Positions 51,406-59,140 of a DNA stretch of 64,000 bases are shown in pieces; position 1 is the first letter of the stretch, and every line of letters begins with the position of its first letter. The DNA is from Lepagella muris (lineage in GTDB: Bacteria; Bacteroidota; Bacteroidia; Bacteroidales; Muribaculaceae). The translations under genes were made by a program, and so were the position numbers. A model generated the notes under the pieces. It did not search any database. It had not been told where the DNA came from and worked only from the letters and a program-made list of their open reading frames with translations. The stretch covers positions 1 through 64,000 of the forward strand of contig NZ_SRYB01000028.1 in NCBI RefSeq assembly GCF_004793975.1, given 5' to 3'.

Positions 51406-53406
51406 ATGTCACAACAAGAAGATGATCTCAGGGCATTGGCTAAGATTATGGACCTGCTCCGCGGTCTGAGCATAATCCTTGTGGTTGCTAATATCTATTG
51501 GTTCTGCCATGACCTTATCGGTAACTGGCGGTTTGACCCGGAGACGATGAAGGTTCTCCGAAATTTCAATGAAAGCGGACTGTTCAGCTCTCCGTGGAAT
51601 TCTAAATGGTGGACGCTCCTGTTCCTCAGCCTCTCATGCTTCGGCACAAAGGGCGTGAAGAACGAGAAAATACAATGGATCCATATCTGGATTTTTCTCT
51701 CGGCAGGAGCGGCACTTTTCTTTCTAAACTGGTGGATGCCGGGTATCGGCTGGCACCTGTGCTACATATTCACAACCGTCATAGGCTACATCCTTATGCT
51801 TATCGGAGGAGTGTATATGAGCCGAATGTTGAAGAACAACATGATGGACGACCGCTTCAACAACGAGAACGAATCTTTCCAACAGGAAACGGAGCTTTTG
51901 GACAACGAGTATTCGGTAAATCTGCCCACTAAGTTCTACTACCGTAAGCGATGGAACAAGGGTTGGGTGAATGTAGTGAACCCGTTTCGCGCCACGATAG
52001 TCCTCGGCACTCCAGGCTCCGGCAAGTCGTATGCCGTGGTGAACAGCTTTATCCGCCAGCAGATAGCCAAAGCCTATTCGATGTATGTCTATGACTACAA
52101 GTATGCCGACCTATCAATAATAGCCTACAACCAGATGCTCCGTAACAAAGGAAAGTATATTGAGAAGTACGGTGTCGCGCCTAAATTCTATGTCATAAAC
52201 TTTGACGATCCGAGGCGCAGCCACAGGTGCAACCCCATACATCCGGCGTTCATGACCGATATATCGGACGCATACGAATCGGCATACACCATACTCTTGA
52301 ATCTTAACAAAACGTGGGTGCAGAAGCAGGGCGATTTCTTCGTCGAGTCTCCGATTATTCTCTTGGCGGCTATAATCTGGTATCTCCGGCTGTATGAGGA
52401 TGGCAGATATTGTACCTTCCCCCATGCCATAGAGTTCCTATGTCGCCCTTATGAGGATATTTTTCCTATTCTTACATCATACCCTGAACTGGAGAACTAT
52501 CTCTCGCCGTTCATGGACGCATGGCTGGGCGGCGCGGCGGAGCAGCTTATGGGGCAGATTGCATCGGCGAAAATCCCGCTTACCCGCATGATTTCGCCTC
52601 AGTTGTACTGGGTTATGTCAGACAGCGAGTTTACACTTGACATCAACAATCCGAAAGCTCCTAAAATACTATGCATAGGCAACAATCCCGACCGTCAGAA
52701 CATCTACGGGGCGGCACTCGGACTGTACAATTCCCGCATCGTGAAGCTGATCAACAAGAAGGGGATGATAAAGTCCTCAGTGATAATTGACGAGCTCCCC
52801 ACGATATACTTCAAGGGGCTGGACAATCTCATAGCCACGGCGCGAAGCAACAAGGTTGCCGTGTGTCTCGGCTTTCAGGATTTCTCCCAGTTGGAGCGCG
52901 ACTATGGAAAGCCGGAGGCGGCAGTGGTGATGAATACCGTGGGCAATATCTTTTCCGGGCAGGTGGTAGGCTCCACCGCCAAGACGCTTTCTGAGCGTTT
53001 CGGAAAGGTTCTCCAGAAGCGGCAGTCGATTTCGATTAACAGGAATGATGTATCAACCTCTTTCAACACTCAGATGGATTCACTAATACCTGCGAGCAAA
53101 ATCTCCACGCTCACGCAAGGAATGTTTGTAGGGGCTGTATGCGATAACTTCAACGAGCGCATAGACCAGAAAATCTTTCACGCCGAGATTGTGGTTGACA
53201 ATGATACCGTGGCGGCTGAGACAAAGGTTTATAAGCCTATCCCCGTAATCCATGAGTTTGTAGACAACGAGGGCAACGACTGTATGGATGCTTGTATCAA
53301 AGCCAACTACGACCGCATCAAGGCGGAGGTGAGGATGATTGTCAGTTCTGAAAAACAGCGGATTGCCTCTGACCCGGCGCTGTGCCATCTGCTCAACAAC
53401 AAGTGA
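51406..53406 (+). CDS. mobC: Coupling protein MobC (VirD4/TraG-type T4CP, YWFCY motif)
   Basis: 666 residues. Transmembrane helices occupy the first 145 residues; the first contains NIYWFCHDLIG, the YWFCY-type motif of Bacteroidales coupling proteins. The ATPase core has Walker A VLGTPGSGKSYAVVNSFIRQ (about 198-217) and Walker B SSVIIDELPTIYFKGLDNLI (about 456-475), with GQVVGSTAKTLSERFGKVLQ near 525. It links the relaxosome to the TraG channel at the inner membrane. A strong terminator follows 24 nt downstream. Confidence 0.95.
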   Translation: MSQQEDDLRALAKIMDLLRGLSIILVVANIYWFCHDLIGNWRFDPETMKVLRNFNESGLFSSPWNSKWWTLLFLSLSCFGTKGVKNEKIQWIHIWIFLSAGAALFFLNWWMPGIGWHLCYIFTTVIGYILMLIGGVYMSRMLKNNMMDDRFNNENESFQQETELLDNEYSVNLPTKFYYRKRWNKGWVNVVNPFRATIVLGTPGSGKSYAVVNSFIRQQIAKAYSMYVYDYKYADLSIIAYNQMLRNKGKYIEKYGVAPKFYVINFDDPRRSHRCNPIHPAFMTDISDAYESAYTILLNLNKTWVQKQGDFFVESPIILLAAIIWYLRLYEDGRYCTFPHAIEFLCRPYEDIFPILTSYPELENYLSPFMDAWLGGAAEQLMGQIASAKIPLTRMISPQLYWVMSDSEFTLDINNPKAPKILCIGNNPDRQNIYGAALGLYNSRIVKLINKKGMIKSSVIIDELPTIYFKGLDNLIATARSNKVAVCLGFQDFSQLERDYGKPEAAVVMNTVGNIFSGQVVGSTAKTLSERFGKVLQKRQSISINRNDVSTSFNTQMDSLIPASKISTLTQGMFVGAVCDNFNERIDQKIFHAEIVVDNDTVAAETKVYKPIPVIHEFVDNEGNDCMDACIKANYDRIKAEVRMIVSSEKQRIASDPALCHLLNNK

Positions 53407-53430
53407 GAAATTCTCCCCCCATATACAAGG

Positions 53431-53456
53431 CGACCCCGGCAGCAATGTCGGGGTCG
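53431..53456 (+). terminator. Terminator of mobABC
   Basis: CGACCCCG (53431-53438) pairs with CGGGGTCG (53449-53456), a perfect 8-bp GC stem with a 10-nt loop, followed by TGTGTTTC. It separates convergent mobC and the RteC-like gene and may serve both. Confidence 0.65.
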
Positions 53457-53481
53457 TGTGTTTCATATATGTAGCAAGCGG

Positions 53482-54078
53482 TTACTTCCCGGATTTTTCG
53501 ATGTCGCGTTCTATCTTGGCGAGGAACACATCGCGGAGCTTGTCGATGAAGTCTGAATAGCTTTTCTTGGAGCGGTATTTCATATCAGCATAGCAGGTGT
53601 GGGCATATGCCTCGCTTATCTCCATTCCGAAGAAAGCGGCGAGTCCTGATATTACTTCGTATATGCTTACGCCTGTGTTGTTGTATGCCGCCTCGTGTAT
53701 TGCTCTGCCGAGCTGCACTATGTCGGCTTTGCTGAGTTTCCCTTTTATGGCGAGTGATCTCAGTGCCGAGTTGTCTTTCTTGGTCGGAAGCGGCGGATGG
53801 GTTATCATCAGGCGTACATGCTCAATCATGCGACCGAGAAAGGAGATTGCGTGGTGGATGAATTTGGAGATTTCAGTGGCGACCGTCTGGAGTAATAATT
53901 GCAGTTCCTCCTGAACGTAGGATAGGGAGAAGTGGACATCATGCCAGATTACATCCGGCGCATAACACATCGCTGTTGTGGTTTCCTTAAACTCCGACAG
54001 CGAGATGCCCATAAGATCATGCCTCCCCTCCCTGACGTGGGCGAAGAATGATGATTGCAGAAGTATTAAGTGCTTCAT
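53482..54078 (-). CDS. rteC: RteC-like regulator of conjugation
   Basis: 198 residues. The C-terminal half reads SKADIVQLGRAIHEAAYNNT, VSIYEVISGLAAFFGMEISE and SKKSYSDFIDKLRDVFLAKI, following the RteC pattern (an A-L-H/E-A-x-x-x-N-x-G block, an I-x-x-I-x-x-x-F block and an F-L-D-x-L-R end). In CTnDOT, RteC activates the excision genes after RteB switches it on. The N-terminal 110 residues are divergent. It sits beside a RteB-like gene on the same strand, as expected for the RteB-RteC cascade. No excision gene is in the window. Symbol given by family and context. Confidence 0.7.
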   Translation of the reverse strand: MKHLILLQSSFFAHVREGRHDLMGISLSEFKETTTAMCYAPDVIWHDVHFSLSYVQEELQLLLQTVATEISKFIHHAISFLGRMIEHVRLMITHPPLPTKKDNSALRSLAIKGKLSKADIVQLGRAIHEAAYNNTGVSIYEVISGLAAFFGMEISEAYAHTCYADMKYRSKKSYSDFIDKLRDVFLAKIERDIEKSGK

Positions 54079-54081
54079 ATA

Positions 54082-54134
54082 GTTTGTTTTAATGTTTTAT
54101 TTAGAATCACAGTGATAAGAACTATAAAACAAAC
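54082..54134 (-). promoter_or_regulatory. Inverted repeat in the rteC upstream region
   Basis: GTTTGTTTTA (54082-54091) and TAAAACAAAC (54125-54134) form a perfect 10-bp dyad with a 33-nt spacer, starting 4 nt from the rteC-like start codon. In CTnDOT RteB binds inverted half-sites upstream of rteC, so this is a candidate regulator site, though it is unusually close to the gene. Confidence 0.45.
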
Positions 54135-54323
54135 CGGATGGATTATTTGAGGAATGTTAAAATATGGAAGTTGTTGATAATATGCGTATTAGGGTATTTG
54201 TTTAACGGTGTGTTAAAAAAGCGATTCAATCGGCAAACGCCTAATCCATTGGCGGATGCCTAAAAAATAGGCAAGATTGTGCAAGATAAAGTATAAAAAT
54301 AGCGCACGTTTTACGCTATACTA

Positions 54324-54434
54324 ATGGCGGCTCTGGTAATGCCGTGAACGATATAGGCAAACGTACGCTATGCGAGTGCATAGCATAAGTTCGTACCTAT
54401 AGTGTCGTTCAATGTCAATTTACCAGATTTCCAT
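54324..54434. repeat. Large nested quasi-palindrome between rteC and rteB homologues
   Basis: Paired arms from outside in: ATGG 54324-54327 with CCAT 54431-54434; CTGGTAA 54333-54339 with TTACCAG 54420-54426; AACGA 54347-54351 with TCGTT 54405-54409; ATAG 54353-54356 with CTAT 54397-54400; GTACG 54363-54367 with CGTAC 54392-54396; GCTATGC 54367-54373 with GCATAGC 54378-54384 around loop GAGT. The rest of 54135-54549 is AT-rich without a gene. It could be a folded RNA, a cruciform-type binding site or a miniature element. Confidence 0.6.
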
Positions 54435-54549
54435 CAGAACTATAGAGAATCTTATGTTATGTATTAGATTGTAATGACCGACTCTACGGTCATTTGTATT
54501 TACATTTTCAATGCAAAATTACGAATTTTTCACGGATTGACCAATTCGC

Positions 54550-55800
54550 TTATTTGAAATTTATGTCAATACCGTATTTCTTAATCTTGTTCTGGAGGGT
54601 ATTACGGTTGATTTTCAGCAAGTCCGCTGCTTCCTTGCGCCGACCTCCCGTTTGTGTCAAGGCAGCGATGATGCGGTTCCTCTCGTCACCGTCATCCCTT
54701 AGAGCGAACCGTGGAGGAGGTCCGTTTCCGGGATTGTCAAAGTCCAGATCCTTTGCTGTTATCACATCTTGGGTTGCCTCGATTGCCGCTATCCTCACGG
54801 CATTTTTCAGCTCCCTTATATTGCCCGGCCAATCATAGACAAGCAGTTTCTTTTTCGACGGATTATCAAACCCGGTTATCTCCAGCTTGAGCTCCTCTGA
54901 ATACAGGTCTAAGAAAAACTCTGCCAAAGGGATGATGTCGTCACGGGTGTCCCTTAACGGCGGTAGCGTGATAACGTATTGTGACAGTTTGTAATGAAGA
55001 AACGAACCGAACTTGACTATCTCTGAATTGGTATGCAGTTTCTTGTCTGCGATACTGATGAATCGGATGTCATATTTCTCGGTCTTCAATATCTCTGATA
55101 TGATATTCAGTATATCGGGACTAATGAAATGGAAATGGTCGATGATGAGGGTGCCTCCGATTGATTTCCTCAACATCAGTTTCAGGTCCTCATAAATACT
55201 CGCAGCATCGAAATACTGGTGCTGAAGGACGAGGGCATCTATGATGGCGCAGGGTTTGTATTTTCGGTCGCTCTGACGGTAGATTTCCTCCGCGAGCGGC
55301 TCCTTGCCGACTCCGTTTTCTCCGACTATAAGGATGTTGAGATTTGTACGTGCTATCTTCCTTACCTTTTCCAATATCAGACGGTATTCCTCGCTTTGAC
55401 GGGGAAATATCGGATTCTCCGGAGTAGTCAATGTGTTTTCGGCCGCGTACTTTTGAACTGTCTCAACCAGCGTTTTGTCGAGTGCCTTATATTGGATGAT
55501 GTCGATTGCCCTGTGTCCGCGTAAAATCTCGTGTATCTGTGTAGCGTTATAACCGTCAATGATTCCTATTGCAGGATGATTTATGCCGTGCAGTTTCAAC
55601 CAATCAATGAAATCCGTCGCGGTACCGTCGTTAAGGCGCATTGCCGTGACGATGACCGCGCCGGGTGGTAACTTCGCCGCCTCCGTTTTCCCGCTCTCGA
55701 AGCTCTCCACACAAACTGGGTCATATCCCGCCTTCATAAGAAGATTGGACATGACCCTGCTATCGGATACGGAGGCATCTACAATCAAAATCTTGTTCAT
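54550..55800 (-). CDS. RteB-like NtrC-family regulator with degenerate receiver and AAA+ domains
   Basis: 416 residues in the order receiver (1-115), AAA+ (about 130-345), Fis-type HTH (RNRIIAALTQTGGRRKEAAD, then LLKINRNTLQNKIKKYGI, 375-412). Key residues are missing. The phospho-acceptor Asp is Thr (AVIVTAMRL, normally VLLD). The second acidic residue is Ala (VDAS). The sigma-54-contacting GAFTGA loop is absent, with about 25 residues missing between Walker A GENGVGKEPL and Walker B. The Walker B Glu is His (GGTLIIDHF). It is therefore unlikely to work as a phosphorylated sigma-54 activator; DNA binding looks intact. No RteA-type sensor kinase is adjacent. Confidence 0.85.
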   Translation of the reverse strand: MNKILIVDASVSDSRVMSNLLMKAGYDPVCVESFESGKTEAAKLPPGAVIVTAMRLNDGTATDFIDWLKLHGINHPAIGIIDGYNATQIHEILRGHRAIDIIQYKALDKTLVETVQKYAAENTLTTPENPIFPRQSEEYRLILEKVRKIARTNLNILIVGENGVGKEPLAEEIYRQSDRKYKPCAIIDALVLQHQYFDAASIYEDLKLMLRKSIGGTLIIDHFHFISPDILNIISEILKTEKYDIRFISIADKKLHTNSEIVKFGSFLHYKLSQYVITLPPLRDTRDDIIPLAEFFLDLYSEELKLEITGFDNPSKKKLLVYDWPGNIRELKNAVRIAAIEATQDVITAKDLDFDNPGNGPPPRFALRDDGDERNRIIAALTQTGGRRKEAADLLKINRNTLQNKIKKYGIDINFK

Positions 55801-55848
55801 TGCTTTGATTCTTTAGTCTTTTAAACATTATATAATAATATCTTTTAA

Positions 55849-55881
55849 CAACAGCTCCCGACATCTCGCCGGGAGCTGTTG
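55849..55881. terminator. Perfect 12-bp hairpin between the ICE regulator and the peptide-export operon
   Basis: CAACAGCTCCCG (55849-55860) pairs with CGGGAGCTGTTG (55870-55881), loop 9 nt. It lies 88 nt beyond the stop of the leftward operon that starts right of the window, so it probably ends that transcript; the U-tract is weak (TTAAAAG). Confidence 0.55.
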
Positions 55882-55969
55882 GAAATGCTATTAAATCTTT
55901 TCTACACACCAAATCAATATTGGATGTTTATTCCGCCATTGTTAAATTTAAACCTTTTCAAAAACATAT

Positions 55970-56647
55970 CTACAACTTATATCCAAAGGAGATGAATATA
56001 CTATGGCTTAATTCTCTTCGAGGAACATAGAATTTTATATTATTTCCCAATATTACATTTCGCCTGCAGGAATAATAATCAAAGTTGGAAATACCATAAC
56101 CAACACCTAAAATGAATCGGTCAAAGGAAAAGTTAATATTAAATCTACTATTCCAATAAAACCAATTTAAACCATTATTCTTAAATTCCCTATATGCAAT
56201 AGTTGTCCCCATATTCCCATTAAATTCTCTAATTTCATATGTAAGGGAGTTGCTAAATGGGCAAGCAAGGCTGATTCCTGCTGATGTTTGTAACCATAGA
56301 TGCATATCATCACAAGTATTCAACCATAAGTCTGGTGTTCTGAGTATAATGGCAGGCTTGAAAACTATCCATCCTATATTTCGCTCATTATTCGTTAATT
56401 CGGCCTCATGTCCATCTATTATAGCTTGTCGGTTTGGTTGGTTATATTGTCTGGTAAGCTCGATGCCAAAAGAAATTCCCGAAAGTTTATGAAAATGCCA
56501 TAACATTTCAGGCTCAATGATCCAAGCTTGCTCATTTGCATAAATACCTCCATGGACATTTGCGGAAAATCGATTAGGCACATTATCTCCTTTGAGTTCA
56601 AGAAAACAAATGCCTAAAACGAAAATGGATAATAGCAACTTCTTCAT
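55970..56647 (-). CDS. Outer-membrane beta-barrel-like protein 1
   Basis: 225 residues from ATG 56647 (MKKLLLSIFVLGICFLELKG), a signal peptide. The mature part has alternating aromatic strands (SANVHGGIYANEQAWIIEPE, DRFILGVGYGISNFDYYSC) and ends with an aromatic strand (LSHSIFISFGYKL), the pattern of a small outer-membrane beta-barrel. No named family is recognised. It starts 1 nt after the end of the next barrel-like gene and is the last gene of the leftward operon. AT-rich. Confidence 0.65.
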   Translation of the reverse strand: MKKLLLSIFVLGICFLELKGDNVPNRFSANVHGGIYANEQAWIIEPEMLWHFHKLSGISFGIELTRQYNQPNRQAIIDGHEAELTNNERNIGWIVFKPAIILRTPDLWLNTCDDMHLWLQTSAGISLACPFSNSLTYEIREFNGNMGTTIAYREFKNNGLNWFYWNSRFNINFSFDRFILGVGYGISNFDYYSCRRNVILGNNIKFYVPRRELSHSIFISFGYKL

Positions 56648-56648
56648 T

Positions 56649-57224
56649 CTATTTATGAATTTTTTTTGGTCGACCGCCCAAGACAAAACCTACTGCAATA
56701 CTAAAATTATTATACCCCTTTCTGCAGATATTGAACTGTCCTGTAATCCTTATGTGCCTAATAATTTCAACGCCAACACGTGGTGCAAACAGCATAGAGA
56801 CACCTTTTGACGGAAAATATCTATCTCCGACAACATCATTGAAAGCAACCCCTAAAGCACATCCAAAAAATGGATTAAAAATTCGACCTTGACGAATATT
56901 ATAGTTAGTTAAAGCGGCAAATGAAAGGGTGCGATTAGTTTGCCACCTGTCATAGTTATCGCTATAGAGATGATTATATCCATGTCTGGCTGTGGAAAGG
57001 GCAATCATAAGACCGCAGTCCCATTTGGTGTTAGGGAAATTATAACGACCTTCAATACCAAAGGCTCCACTGATTTGAGTATTACTTCTATGATAGGATT
57101 CCAAAGGGAGTGTCAATCCTCCGAATATTTCTCCTTCAAATCGTTGGACCAACAGTTCAGAAGCGGTTACACTTATTGGCATAACCAATGCTAAGACCAT
57201 TAGATAATATACGATTCTATTCAT
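56649..57224 (-). CDS. Outer-membrane beta-barrel-like protein 2
   Basis: 191 residues from ATG 57224 (MNRIVYYLMVLALVMPISVT), a signal peptide ending near TAS. Strand-like repeats with Gly/aromatic alternation (FEGEIFGGLTLPLESYHRSN, FGIEGRYNFPNTKWDCGLMI, IRITGQFNICRKGYNNFSIA) suggest another small outer-membrane barrel. The longer frame to 57350 would overlap the HlyD-like gene and is rejected. Its end is 1 nt from the start of barrel 1; the two may be distant paralogues. Confidence 0.65.
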   Translation of the reverse strand: MNRIVYYLMVLALVMPISVTASELLVQRFEGEIFGGLTLPLESYHRSNTQISGAFGIEGRYNFPNTKWDCGLMIALSTARHGYNHLYSDNYDRWQTNRTLSFAALTNYNIRQGRIFNPFFGCALGVAFNDVVGDRYFPSKGVSMLFAPRVGVEIIRHIRITGQFNICRKGYNNFSIAVGFVLGGRPKKIHK

Positions 57225-57235
57225 ATTGATATCAA

Positions 57236-57439
57236 TTAGTTGGATAAAAGATGTAACATTATACTTTCTCCGTTTGAGTACGGATATGGCATAAAACATA
57301 GAACAAGTAATAATATTAAGAAAATAGCTACTATCACAACTGTACCCCATCTAACAAGAGAGGATGGAACTTCGCCTAAAAGTTTTTGTACTTTCTCAGA
57401 GCGCAATTCTATATCATTGTTCTTTCGTTTAGTTTTCAT
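57236..57439 (-). CDS. 67-residue protein resembling only the N-terminus of an HlyD-family adaptor
   Basis: MKTKRKNNDIELRSEKVQKL, then GEVPSSLVRWGTVVIVAIFL: a short cytoplasmic head with the E-L-R-S-E-x-V-Q-x-L-x-G-x-x-P motif, R-W-G, and one transmembrane helix (about 31-50). This is how HlyD-type membrane-fusion proteins of Bacteroidales C39 exporters begin. The expected periplasmic K-Y-P-D strand and the 350 or so following residues are missing, and the frame ends SIMLHLLSN. It is either a deletion remnant or a stand-alone short form. It lies 11 nt before barrel 2 in the same operon. Confidence 0.6.
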   Translation of the reverse strand: MKTKRKNNDIELRSEKVQKLLGEVPSSLVRWGTVVIVAIFLILLLVLCFMPYPYSNGESIMLHLLSN

Positions 57440-57506
57440 TTGATTGTTAGTAAGGTTTAGTAGTCATATACTAAAAAGTATATGACTACTAAACGGTTGT
57501 TGTTTT

Positions 57507-59051
57507 CTATTTATCACTATTCTTAGTTATACGTGCGGCGAGCCATTTACCATCGTATTTAATGGCGCCAAATACCACACCTCTGTATAACTCAACACCA
57601 TCATTACCACTAAATGCAACTTTTACAAGCTTAATGCTTGATCCAAGTGAGAAGCCGAACTCATAAGTGCCGGGGAACCATTTTGCATAGAATTTAGTTT
57701 CCACTGATTTCTTTTTTGTATGACCTTCAGAATACGGACCATATATTACATATGTGTCCTTATTGTTAAAAGCCATGAGTCCGGCTCGACTTTTATCATT
57801 ATTAATAAGCCCTTTTACCATTCCGGTTGCCTTGTTCCATGCGAAATTCAAACCAGCGTTAAATGCCTTATTTAAATCATTGGTTGTGAAATCGTAATTT
57901 ACATAAGGAATGGTAAATAGTAGTACGTTATTTTTCCCGTAAGGAAACGGATTCCATGCATGTGTCGGATATTCGTTCTTGTTATTAAACGGATTAGTAA
58001 ATTTAGGTAGAGATGGCTGTGGCATTGTGTATTTTATAGTCACTGTTTCCCATCCTTGAACCATTTCTTGAGCCTTGATATTCCACCAAATACCACAGAC
58101 TTTTTTCTGCATTTTAAGTTTAGTCCCAATATTTGCATATACAATGTAATTTTGGTCATAGAAATTCATAGTAAGTTTTTTCTTTTTATTGAATTTCTTA
58201 ATAGCAACTACATTTCGTCCCCAGATTCCAGTCCAAGTGCGATGAAGCCAGTTGCCATCGCCTTTATCATAGTAATTTATGTCACGAATGTCATTCATAG
58301 GTATTACAGTTCCGTTGCTGAGTGTTATGCCATTAGAAGAAGACGTGCCTGTTGTATTACCTCCATTTGATGATCCTCCACCGGATGAATTTCCGCCGGT
58401 TGAACCTCCGCCGGTGTAACCGCCACCGCCACCATCAACAAGTCGGTCCTCAAACTGAACAAGTTGGTACTGAATCGGTCTGAAATCGACATTTGATGCG
58501 ACCCTCATTGGCTGTCCTTCATTTTCGGGAGTAACCTGAATAGTAGATGTTACCGATTCGATAGATCTTAAATCAGCAGCATGGGAGACATCAGTATATG
58601 CAACTCCATTGGGAACATATTTGTAAACCGTCTGTCCAACCTGAATTTCTCTATCGGCATTAAGAAGTTGTGCAAACTGAATGTCTGCAATTACAGAGTC
58701 TGACGGACAAAACTCCAACTCTTCTTCGTCATTCGCTATTGAATCCAATTGAATAGGAGTCAACGATGCTATGACTTTTTGACGATTTGCCTCAACCAGA
58801 GAAACAAATGCCTCCTCATTGTTTGAGAGTGTAGCCGATGAAACGGCACGACTAGCAGGTTGAATACCATCGCCCATTTGGGCAATGAGCAGTTCGATTT
58901 CTTCGGGAGATGATGCAACAATTCTTTGCATACCCTCCTGCACGTTTTGAGGATTCTCAGCCGGTATATTTTCCTGCTCCGGCTGAATGACATTATCCTG
59001 ACATGCTGTCAAGATAGCCACTCCCGCTAAAAGAAAAATAAATTTCTTCAT
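57507..59051 (-). CDS. Large exported lipoprotein with Gly/Ser linker
   Basis: 514 residues. A lipoprotein signal (MKKFIFLLAGVAILTAC, lipobox LTAC, Cys17) is followed by a Gln/Glu/Pro-rich stretch and an N-terminal helical region of about 200 residues (EEIELLIAQMGDGI, FVSLVEANRQKVIASL). A low-complexity Gly/Ser/Thr linker of about 35 residues begins GGGGGYTGGGSTGG, and a C-terminal beta-rich domain includes the KWFPGTYEFGFSLGSSIKLV segment. The two-domain-plus-linker layout suggests a surface-exposed or partner-binding protein. No family is recognised. It lies between the receptor-like barrel and the HlyD-like short gene. Confidence 0.7.
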   Translation of the reverse strand: MKKFIFLLAGVAILTACQDNVIQPEQENIPAENPQNVQEGMQRIVASSPEEIELLIAQMGDGIQPASRAVSSATLSNNEEAFVSLVEANRQKVIASLTPIQLDSIANDEEELEFCPSDSVIADIQFAQLLNADREIQVGQTVYKYVPNGVAYTDVSHAADLRSIESVTSTIQVTPENEGQPMRVASNVDFRPIQYQLVQFEDRLVDGGGGGYTGGGSTGGNSSGGGSSNGGNTTGTSSSNGITLSNGTVIPMNDIRDINYYDKGDGNWLHRTWTGIWGRNVVAIKKFNKKKKLTMNFYDQNYIVYANIGTKLKMQKKVCGIWWNIKAQEMVQGWETVTIKYTMPQPSLPKFTNPFNNKNEYPTHAWNPFPYGKNNVLLFTIPYVNYDFTTNDLNKAFNAGLNFAWNKATGMVKGLINNDKSRAGLMAFNNKDTYVIYGPYSEGHTKKKSVETKFYAKWFPGTYEFGFSLGSSIKLVKVAFSGNDGVELYRGVVFGAIKYDGKWLAARITKNSDK

Positions 59052-59140
59052 CTTTCTAAGATTTAAAATGTTAACAATATGGTTTATTATAATTAAGTTA
59101 TTGATTTTGTTGCCGTACTTAAATTTCGATACAATGAATG

